Part shown: positions 1 to 5,899 of the stretch, one piece after another | Position numbering within the stretch: position 1 is the stretch's first letter | Layout of the letters: every line of letters begins with the position of its first letter | Origin: an uncultured Verrucomicrobiota bacterium | GTDB taxonomy: Bacteria; Verrucomicrobiota; Verrucomicrobiia; Limisphaerales; UBA1096 | Reading direction: 5' to 3' | Length of the DNA: 5,899 bases | Assembly: GCA_913045395.1 (NCBI GenBank) | Contig: CAJWPV010000106.1 | Location: 1-5,899 of the forward strand | Translations under genes and position numbers: made by a program | The notes under the pieces: generated by a model | The model's database searches: none | What the model was told of the DNA's origin: nothing | What the model saw: the letters and a program-made list of their open reading frames with translations, nothing else

Positions 1-23
1 AGGGAGTGCTGACGTGGAAATAA
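1..23 (+). CDS. nuoA: NADH-quinone oxidoreductase subunit A, C-terminal end (partial)
   Basis: Only the last codons are present. Read in the frame whose codons start at position 3, the sequence gives GVLTWK followed by TAA at 21-23, and the two leading bases (AG) could complete a Lys codon. NuoA proteins commonly end near a conserved 'KGALEW'-like motif, so KGVLTWK would fit. nuoA is also the usual gene directly before nuoB. The stop lies four bases before the nuoB ATG. NuoA is a small three-helix membrane subunit whose loop closes the quinone-chamber region next to NuoH. The call rests on six or seven residues plus gene order, so it is a reasoned guess; another frame has a TGA at 10-12. Confidence 0.6.
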
Positions 24-27
24 CCTT

Positions 28-684
28 ATGACGACCGAAAACCTCAACGCAGGCATGGATCTCGACGACACCACGCGCTCAGAACTGGAGCGCGCCGGAG
101 TCATCGTGTCGAAGGTGGATTCCCTCTACAACTGGGCGCGCGGCGGCTCGGTATGGCCGTTAACTTTTGGCCTGGCCTGTTGCGCGATTGAGATGATTGC
201 GTCGGCCACGTCACGCTTTGATATATCGCGTTTCGGGTCGGAAGTGTTCCGTCCCACCCCACGCCAGGCGGATCTCATGATCGTCTCCGGCACGGTCACC
301 AAGAAAATGGCGCCGCAGGTGGTTCGAATCTACAATCAAATGCCCGAGCCCAAGTGGGTGATCGCAATGGGCGCGTGCGCCATATCAGGAGGTCCGTTTA
401 AGCAAGGCTACAACGTGCTCAAGGGGATCGACCGCTACATTCCGGTGGATGTGTACCTACCAGGCTGCCCGCCGCGTCCGGAGGCGGTACTGCAGTCGCT
501 TAACTATTTGCAGGAGAAAATCCGCACGCAGGATATTAAATCGGATCCGGCTTTCACGAAAGGTCGGCGGCAATATCCGGTGCCGGAATTTACCGGCAAG
601 GACCTCGAACCCCCCTACAACCCGGAGGTGTGGCAACCACCGGCCAATCCCAACGTCAAACCGCTGGAAGAAGCCATCGCATGA
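28..684 (+). CDS. nuoB: NADH-quinone oxidoreductase subunit B (N2 [4Fe-4S] cluster subunit)
   Basis: A 218-residue protein, close to the usual NuoB length (about 160-220). NuoB binds cluster N2, the last iron-sulfur centre, which passes electrons to quinone at the NuoB/NuoD interface on the cytoplasmic side of the membrane. The N2 ligands are visible: the tandem Cys51-Cys52 in GLACCAIEM, Cys117 in MGACAISGG, and Cys147 in LPGCPPRPE. The block [18 protein letters not shown] (about residues 72-89) is also characteristic of the family. A proline-rich C-terminal extension runs from about 170 to 218 beyond the compact core. The ATG at 28 gives a natural N-terminus; the region upstream shows only a weak GGA at 16-18, so translation may be coupled to the preceding gene. 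The stop overlaps the nuoC start. Confidence 0.97.
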   Translation: MTTENLNAGMDLDDTTRSELERAGVIVSKVDSLYNWARGGSVWPLTFGLACCAIEMIASATSRFDISRFGSEVFRPTPRQADLMIVSGTVTKKMAPQVVRIYNQMPEPKWVIAMGACAISGGPFKQGYNVLKGIDRYIPVDVYLPGCPPRPEAVLQSLNYLQEKIRTQDIKSDPAFTKGRRQYPVPEFTGKDLEPPYNPEVWQPPANPNVKPLEEAIA

Positions 685-1252
685 GCCACACTGTAGGCCA
701 CGAACCGATCCTCGGGAAATTCCCGGGCACAAATTGGGATGAGAAAGCTGGCGCGCTCGTTGTGCCTGCGCTCCAGGCTAAGGAGATCGCAACGTGGCTC
801 CGCGATAATGATGCGTTTTTACTCGATTACTGCAGCAACGTCACCGGCGTGGACTATCTTGAGTGCGAAGTCAAAGAGAAGGTCACGAAGGAGGATGGTA
901 CGGTGGAAACCGTAACCCGGACCGAGCCCAGCCGCATGGACGTTGTGTATCATCTCTATTCCATGCAAAAACAAACCGGCCCGCTCGTTTTCAAACAGCG
1001 TACCAAGCGCGAACAACCGGAAGTCGAGTCGCTTACACCGGTTTGGCGGAGTTGCGAACTGCAGGAGCGCGAGGTGTTCGATTTATTTGGCGTGAATTTT
1101 AAAGGCCACCCGGACCAACGCCGTATTTTAATGTGGGACGAGTTCGAAGGCCACCCGATGCGGAAAGATTACACGGAACCATTCGACTACGAGTGGGAAC
1201 CCACACCCCACGACGAAATTTTGCAGAAACACCAACGGGGGAAAGTCATCGT

Positions 1253-1256
<4 letters not shown>
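681..1256 (+). CDS. nuoC: NADH-quinone oxidoreductase subunit C (30 kDa subunit)
   Basis: A 191-residue protein of the complex I 30 kDa family, which packs against NuoD and NuoB in the peripheral arm and carries no cofactor. The family signature is clear at about residues 129-150: ERE..DLFG..F.GHPD.RRIL, followed by EGHPMRKDY (156-164). The N-terminal half has the expected LLDY...GVDYL and DVVYHLYS strands, separated by a charged insert at about 62-84. The reading frame is open further upstream (an ATG at 630), but that start would run deep into nuoB. The ATG at 681 overlaps the nuoB TGA as ATGA and has GGAAG at 666-670, ten bases ahead. The protein is separate from NuoD, unlike the fused NuoCD of E. 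coli. Confidence 0.96.
1237..1245 (+). promoter_or_regulatory. Ribosome binding site deciding the nuoD TTG start
   Basis: The purine-rich GGGGGAAAG ends seven bases before the TTG at 1253. Together with the TTGA overlap it supports TTG as the nuoD initiation codon over the far-upstream ATG at 1133 or the internal ATG at 1334. Confidence 0.7.
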
Positions 1257-2406
<1,150 letters not shown>

Positions 2407-2410
<4 letters not shown>

Positions 2411-3117
2411 GCCTGCTCGGCGGTGGCATCTTCAAGGGCATGGCGGTGACGCTTCGTAATTTTGTGGGGTCCTACTTTTACAAGGACCGCCTCACCACCA
2501 ATGACTATTCGTGGCGGCCCAGCGACAAGCTACCACAACGTGCGGGCGAATATCCGAAAGAGGAAGGCGAGCAACTCCGCGATACCACCACCGTCACCAA
2601 TTACAGCCGCAACTTCCCCATGCTGCTGCATGACGGTAGCGAACCGATGGACACCATCCGCTGCGTGGCCTGCCAGATCTGCGAGCGCGAATGCCCGCCA
2701 CAGTGCATTTACATTGAGAAGAGCACGGAGAAAAAGGAGAACGCCGGCGGCAAGCCGCAGTTTTTTCCAGCCACGTTCGACATCGACGTGTCGGTCTGCA
2801 TGAGCTGCCAGATCTGCGTGGAGGTGTGCCCGTTCGATGCCATCGTGATGAACAGCCAGTTCGAGCTGAGCACGCCCGACCGCTTCGGCGGCCTGTTGCT
2901 GCGCCGTGACGATTTGCTGAAGAGCAACGGCTACTACCACAAGATTCATCCCGAGGAGGCGACGGCCCGAGACAAGCGGATCGCCGAGGAAAAAGCCGCC
3001 AAGGAGGCCAAGAAAAAGGCCGCTGCTGAAGCCGCCAAAAAGATGGCCGAGGAAAAAGCCAAGGCCGAGGCTGAAGCAAACGAAGGCACTCCCGACATGG
3101 AGGAGAACACCGAATGA
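2407..3117 (+). CDS. nuoI: NADH-quinone oxidoreductase subunit I (2x[4Fe-4S]) with Lys/Ala/Glu-rich C-terminal tail
   Basis: A 236-residue, 8Fe ferredoxin-type protein carrying clusters N6a and N6b, which hand electrons from the upstream part of the peripheral arm to N2 in NuoB. Two complete CxxCxxCxxxCP motifs are present: Cys86, 89, 92, 96 and Cys131, 134, 137, 141. The N-terminal segment (about 1-25, [12 protein letters not shown]) fits the amphipathic helix that lies on the membrane. After the fold ends near residue 181, an extra tail (about 183-236) follows, rich in Ala, Glu and Lys, predicted by eye to be a long charged helix. It contains ten Lys between 190 and 219, and ends in an acidic stretch. 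Many NuoI proteins are about 160-180 residues, so the tail is an addition. The ATG at 2407 overlaps the nuoD stop as ATGA. The gene sits before nuoH, the reverse of the common H-I order. Confidence 0.96.
2983..3060 (+). repeat. In-frame 15-base direct repeat within the nuoI tail
   Basis: GCCGAGGAAAAAGCC occurs at 2983-2997 and again at 3046-3060, exactly 63 bases (21 codons) apart. It encodes AEEKA at residues 193-197 and 214-218. The stretch between is similar low-complexity Lys/Ala/Glu coding sequence. It may reflect internal duplication or simply biased composition of a helical tail. Confidence 0.75.
3099..3105 (+). promoter_or_regulatory. Ribosome binding site for nuoH
   Basis: GGAGGAG lies within the last codons of nuoI, eight bases before the nuoH ATG at 3114. 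It is a strong Shine-Dalgarno match at good spacing. Confidence 0.7.
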
Positions 3118-4277
3118 GTCTCGACCTCATCAGGGACATCCTCATTGCCACCGTGCCGTTACTGGTAATTTTCCCGACGCTCTTTGCCTTCACAACGTGG
3201 CTGGAGCGCAAGGCGCTTGCCCGGATCCAGAACCGCGTTGGACCGAACAAGGTCGGCGTTCCCCTTACGCGCTACGGCGGCCGCTTCAGCCTCTTTGGCC
3301 TGGGCCAGCCGCTGGCTGATGGCATCAAGATGCTCTTCAAGGAAAACATCGTCCCGCGCGATGCCGACCGCTTGTTCCACCTGCTCGCCCCCATCCTCGC
3401 GCTCATTCCCGCGATGCTCGTGCTGTGCTTTCTTCCGCTCGAGTTTCCGTGGACAGAATCCCTACTGCCCGTGCAAGCCTTTCTGCTCGATGGCGCGGTC
3501 ATTTTCTTTTTCGCCATCACCGGCCTCAACACGCTCGCCATCTTCATGGCCGGCTGGGCGTCACGCAATAAATACTCGCTACTTGGGGGCATGCGTGCCA
3601 TCGCGCAGATGATCAGCTACGAAATCCCGCTCGTTCTTTCCGCCGTCGTCGTGGTGATGATGGTCGGCAGCCTTAACGCCGCGGAAATCGCCAATGCACA
3701 AGCGGACTGGAACTGGTTTGTGTTCACCCCGTGGGGCCTGGCTGCCTTCGTCATTTTTTTTATCGCGTCCCTCGCGGAAATCAATCGCTCGCCTTTCGAC
3801 CTCCCCGAGGCCGAGAGCGAAATCATCGCCGGCTACTTCACCGAGTACAGCGGCTTCAAGTTCGCACTCTTCTTCCTCGGCGAATACATCGCCATGTTCG
3901 CCATCAGCGGCCTGGCGGTCACCCTCTTTCTCGGCGGTGGCGCAGGCCCCGGCGTAGCCGCCCTGCCGTGGCTGTCGACCGTTTGGTTCATCGCAAAAAT
4001 CTTTGCCCTTATCGCTGTGATGATCTGGCTGCGCGGCACCCTGCCCCGCCTTCGTGTCGATCAACTCATGGGCTTCGCGTGGAAATTCCTGCTGCCGCTT
4101 TCCATTTTGAACATAATCGTTGCTGGCTTCGCATGGCATGCGCAGCAGCAGGCCAGCGGAATACTAAAGGCCATAATCTGGGTGGCCTGTCTTTTGATTC
4201 TGTACGCGACAGCCAAGGGGCTGGATCAACTTAACCGCCCGAATGTGCGCCCGCGCGAGTACAAGTACGCTGAATGA
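3114..4277 (+). CDS. nuoH: NADH-quinone oxidoreductase subunit H (membrane, quinone-chamber subunit)
   Basis: A 387-residue polytopic membrane protein, somewhat longer than the typical 320-350. NuoH anchors the peripheral arm and forms the quinone entry chamber and the start of the proton-coupling channel. Family blocks in order: WLERKALARIQNRVGPNKVG (29-48), GLGQPLADGIKMLFKE (62-77), the cytoplasmic loop EINRSPFDLPEAESEI (222-237) followed by GYFTEYSGFKFALFF (240-254), and LRGTLPRLRVDQLM (306-319). The acidic residues of the 222-244 loop are intact. About eight or nine hydrophobic segments can be picked out, roughly at 7-29, 89-108, 121-147, 169-186, 206-221, 250-273, 289-306, 325-341 and 350-366. 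The last segment and the basic tail account for part of the extra length. The ATG overlaps the nuoI stop as ATGA. Confidence 0.97.
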   Translation: MSLDLIRDILIATVPLLVIFPTLFAFTTWLERKALARIQNRVGPNKVGVPLTRYGGRFSLFGLGQPLADGIKMLFKENIVPRDADRLFHLLAPILALIPAMLVLCFLPLEFPWTESLLPVQAFLLDGAVIFFFAITGLNTLAIFMAGWASRNKYSLLGGMRAIAQMISYEIPLVLSAVVVVMMVGSLNAAEIANAQADWNWFVFTPWGLAAFVIFFIASLAEINRSPFDLPEAESEIIAGYFTEYSGFKFALFFLGEYIAMFAISGLAVTLFLGGGAGPGVAALPWLSTVWFIAKIFALIAVMIWLRGTLPRLRVDQLMGFAWKFLLPLSILNIIVAGFAWHAQQQASGILKAIIWVACLLILYATAKGLDQLNRPNVRPREYKYAE

Positions 4278-4795
4278 GTGAGCAAATCGCATTTTGGATG
4301 TTGTCCGCCATCGCCGTGCTTGGCGCCCTGGTCGCGGTCCGAAAGCGCAACCTCATTCACGGCGTGTTCGCGTTGATGATTTTTTTTGCGGCACTGTCCG
4401 GGTTGTTCCTGCTGTTGCTGGCGGAGTTCATCGCTGCGGTGCAAATCCTCGTGTACATCGGCGCGGTGGGCATTTTGCTGCTGTTCGCGATTATGCTCAC
4501 GGAGCGCGTCACCGGCGATGACGGTCGTCGAATGACTTCGCGCGGCTGGTTTTGGGGGCTCGTGGTGGCTGCCGCGGTGTTTGTCATTCTGTTGCTGCCA
4601 GCCATCCAGGAATTACCGCCGCCGGAAGCCGCGCAGGCGATCGATCCCTCGGTGAAAGAATTAGGCCACAAGCTGATGAACCCTTACGTGGTCACGCTGG
4701 AGGTGCTGGCGTTGCTGCTCACTGCGGCGCTCATCGGTGCAGTCACCGCAGCGCAGGGCGTTCGCATTCCAAAGGAGGAGGATTCATCGGAATGA
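4274..4795 (+). CDS. nuoJ: NADH-quinone oxidoreductase subunit J (membrane subunit)
   Basis: A 173-residue hydrophobic protein, the usual NuoJ size, sitting in the membrane between NuoH/A and NuoK. About five hydrophobic segments are visible, near 5-22, 28-49, 53-75, 91-110 and 138-159. The diagnostic third helix reads AEFIAAVQILVYIGAVGILL (50-69). It includes the conserved Glu51 and the Tyr61/Gly63 region, where a pi-bulge helix changes shape during turnover in structurally studied complexes. The loop between helices 4 and 5 (about 111-137) is proline- and charge-rich. The ATG overlaps the nuoH stop as ATGA. The region upstream of the start has only a weak GAG match, so translation probably depends on coupling to nuoH. 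Confidence 0.96.
   Translation: MSEQIAFWMLSAIAVLGALVAVRKRNLIHGVFALMIFFAALSGLFLLLLAEFIAAVQILVYIGAVGILLLFAIMLTERVTGDDGRRMTSRGWFWGLVVAAAVFVILLLPAIQELPPPEAAQAIDPSVKELGHKLMNPYVVTLEVLALLLTAALIGAVTAAQGVRIPKEEDSSE
4771..4781 (+). promoter_or_regulatory. Strong ribosome binding site for nuoK
   Basis: AAAGGAGGAGG ends ten bases before the ATG at 4792. It is the best Shine-Dalgarno match in the window and favours 4792 over in-frame starts further inside nuoJ. Confidence 0.8.
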
Positions 4796-5103
4796 CGCTG
4801 CACCATTACCTCATTTTGGCGGCGGTGCTTTTTTGCGTTGGATTGATGGGCGCGTTCACGCGGCGCAATGCCATCGTCGTGCTGTTTTCCGTCGAGATCA
4901 TGCTCAACGCCGCCAACCTGAACTTCATCGCTTTTTGGCGTTACAGCGAAAACCCCGCGCTGCTGCACGGACCGTTGTTCACACTGTTCGCGATCGCCGT
5001 GGCTGCTGCTGAGGTGGCCGTGGGCCTGGCGCTGGTGATTGCGGTTTACCGGCATTTCAAAACCGTGGACTTAGAGTCCATGGACACTTTAAGGGAAGAA
5101 TGA
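4792..5103 (+). CDS. nuoK: NADH-quinone oxidoreductase subunit K (membrane subunit, MrpC-like)
   Basis: A 103-residue three-helix membrane protein, matching the usual NuoK length of about 100. Hydrophobic segments lie near 4-21, 28-49 and 60-86. Glu35 in SVEIMLNAANL and Glu74 in AAAEVAVGLAL correspond to the two membrane-buried glutamates (Glu36 and Glu72 in E. coli) known to be needed for proton pumping and energy coupling. The frame stays open upstream to 4552, but starts there would overlap most of the second half of nuoJ. The ATG at 4792 gives a family-length protein, overlaps the nuoJ stop as ATGA and follows a strong ribosome binding site. The short C-terminal tail (87-103) is polar and cytoplasmic or periplasmic; which side cannot be told here. 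Confidence 0.97.
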   Translation: MTLHHYLILAAVLFCVGLMGAFTRRNAIVVLFSVEIMLNAANLNFIAFWRYSENPALLHGPLFTLFAIAVAAAEVAVGLALVIAVYRHFKTVDLESMDTLREE

Positions 5104-5899
5104 GCATAATCACGCTAGCCCTGATCCCCTTGCTGCCGCTTCTGGCCGCCACCTTGACGTGCGGAGTCCAAAACGGCCGTCGCGCCGCTAGCGTGGCCAT
5201 CGCCGCGATGCTTGGCTCGTGCGGCTTGGCACTCTCGGCACTGAAAGAGGCATGGGGCATGAAGCCGACGGATGATCCCCTGACATTTGATTTTGAATGG
5301 CTCACCGTCGGCAACGATACCGTCATCAATTTTGGTTTCGTACTCGACCCACTCACTGGTGTGATGGCCGCAATGGTCACCTTCGTCGGCCTGCTCATTT
5401 TCATCTACTCCGCCGGCTACATGAAAGAGGACGAACGCATGGCCCGATTCTTCTGCTACCTGTCGTTGTTTGCTGCCGGGATGCTTGGCCTCGTATTGGT
5501 CAATAACCTCTTACTGCTGTTCATGTGCTGGGAGATCGTCGGCCTCGCCTCGTATCTGCTCATCAGCTTCTGGTTTCACAAACCGGAGGCAGCCGCGGCT
5601 GGCAAAAAGGCGTTTATCGTCACCCGCATCGGCGACCTCGGTTTTCTCATCGGTATCCTGCTGGCGTTCAAGACGACTGGCACGCTGACGCTTTATGACG
5701 GTGGCCAAGGGCTGCTCGAGTTGCCGATCGGCGCGACCGTGCTTGGCCTCAAGGCCTCGGCGATGATCAGCTTGCTACTGTTCATGGGCGCGGTGGGTAA
5801 GTCCGGTCAGCTGCCGCTGCACGTGTGGCTACCGGACGCGATGGAAGGCCCCACGCCGGTCAGCGCGCTGATCCACGCGGCGACGATGGTGGCAGCTGG
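5100..5899 (+). CDS. nuoL: NADH-quinone oxidoreductase subunit L, N-terminal part (antiporter-like; runs off window)
   Basis: An open frame from ATG 5100 to the right edge gives 266 complete codons with no stop, of a family that is usually 600-700 residues. NuoL is the distal antiporter-like proton-pumping subunit, related to MrpA. Family signatures: LDPLTGVMAAMVTFVG (82-97), YSAGYM (103-108), MCWEIVGLASYLLISFW (142-158), KKAFIVTRIGDLGFL (169-183) and GKSGQLPLHVWLPDAMEGPT (233-252), then PVSALIHAATMVAA. Glu145 and Lys234 correspond to the proton-channel residues Glu144 and Lys229 of E. coli NuoL. The first two helices are near 2-20 and 29-47, with a polar loop at 48-78. The start overlaps the nuoK stop as ATGA; AAGGGA at 5091-5096 is close to the start (three bases). 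NuoL is preferred over NuoM or NuoN because of the N-terminal sequence and its place after nuoK. Confidence 0.96.
   Translation, partial: MSIITLALIPLLPLLAATLTCGVQNGRRAASVAIAAMLGSCGLALSALKEAWGMKPTDDPLTFDFEWLTVGNDTVINFGFVLDPLTGVMAAMVTFVGLLIFIYSAGYMKEDERMARFFCYLSLFAAGMLGLVLVNNLLLLFMCWEIVGLASYLLISFWFHKPEAAAAGKKAFIVTRIGDLGFLIGILLAFKTTGTLTLYDGGQGLLELPIGATVLGLKASAMISLLLFMGAVGKSGQLPLHVWLPDAMEGPTPVSALIHAATMVAA

Noticed and set aside
1..27. Promoter or operon start before nuoB
   Set aside because: The bases look like the end of nuoA with a TAA stop. There is too little sequence for a promoter, and nuoB is probably inside the operon.
2692..2706. Extra cysteine (Cys100) in the first NuoI cluster motif, CPPQC, as an unusual ligand
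   Set aside because: E. coli NuoI has a similar additional Cys after its CP. The four regular ligands are present, so nothing unusual is implied.
2594..3250. Long antisense open frame opposite nuoI (about 218 codons), and another opposite nuoH at 3579-4139
   Set aside because: Both lie fully within strongly supported genes on the plus strand. Their translations are Arg/Ser- or His/Glu-rich low-complexity sequence without recognisable domains, as expected from shadow frames in GC-rich coding DNA.
3754..3761. Eight-T run in nuoH, and a second at 4380-4387 in nuoJ, as possible slippage sites or frameshifts
   Set aside because: The frame continues intact through both runs, giving conserved family motifs on each side, and they encode Ile-Phe-Phe in membrane helices. 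There is no sign of a programmed shift.
5100..5899. The last gene as an Mrp antiporter subunit (MrpA or MrpD) instead of nuoL
   Set aside because: It follows nuoJ and nuoK in a continuous overlapping series with the peripheral subunits, and its N-terminal motifs match NuoL; a separate antiporter operon does not fit.

Overview
The window is almost entirely one strand of a respiratory complex I (proton-translocating NADH-quinone oxidoreductase family) operon. In order, it holds the last codons of a probable nuoA, then complete nuoB, nuoC, nuoD, nuoI, nuoH, nuoJ and nuoK, and the 5' part of nuoL, which runs off the right edge. No RNA gene, mobile element, CRISPR array or terminator was found, and no non-coding stretch exceeds a few bases.

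Layout by module: positions 1-1256 carry the end of nuoA (membrane), nuoB (N2 cluster subunit) and nuoC (30 kDa subunit). Positions 1253-3117 carry nuoD (49 kDa quinone-site subunit) and nuoI (two [4Fe-4S] clusters). Positions 3114-5899 carry the membrane subunits nuoH, nuoJ, nuoK and nuoL. B, C, D and I form the quinone-reducing connecting module, H forms the quinone chamber, and J, K and L belong to the proton-pumping arm. All seven junctions from nuoB to nuoL are 4-base stop/start overlaps: six ATGA and one TTGA, which makes nuoD start at TTG. This predicts one tightly coupled polycistronic message.

Two arrangements differ from the textbook A-to-N order. nuoE, nuoF and nuoG (the NADH-oxidising module) are not between nuoD and the membrane genes, and nuoI precedes nuoH instead of following it. 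NuoI also has a Lys/Ala/Glu-rich C-terminal tail of about 50 residues. The electron donor therefore cannot be read from this window: E, F and G may lie elsewhere, or the complex may accept electrons from another donor such as ferredoxin.

Organism: a bacterium with moderately high GC (high fifties percent by eye), separate nuoC and nuoD, and bacterial-type subunits. The style (no EFG inside the cluster, NuoB and NuoI sequence flavour) is compatible with the Verrucomicrobiota/PVC or Bacteroidota/Chlorobi groups, but this is a weak inference. Overall this is a conserved core-metabolism locus. I see no undescribed system, only a few architectural oddities listed under findings.
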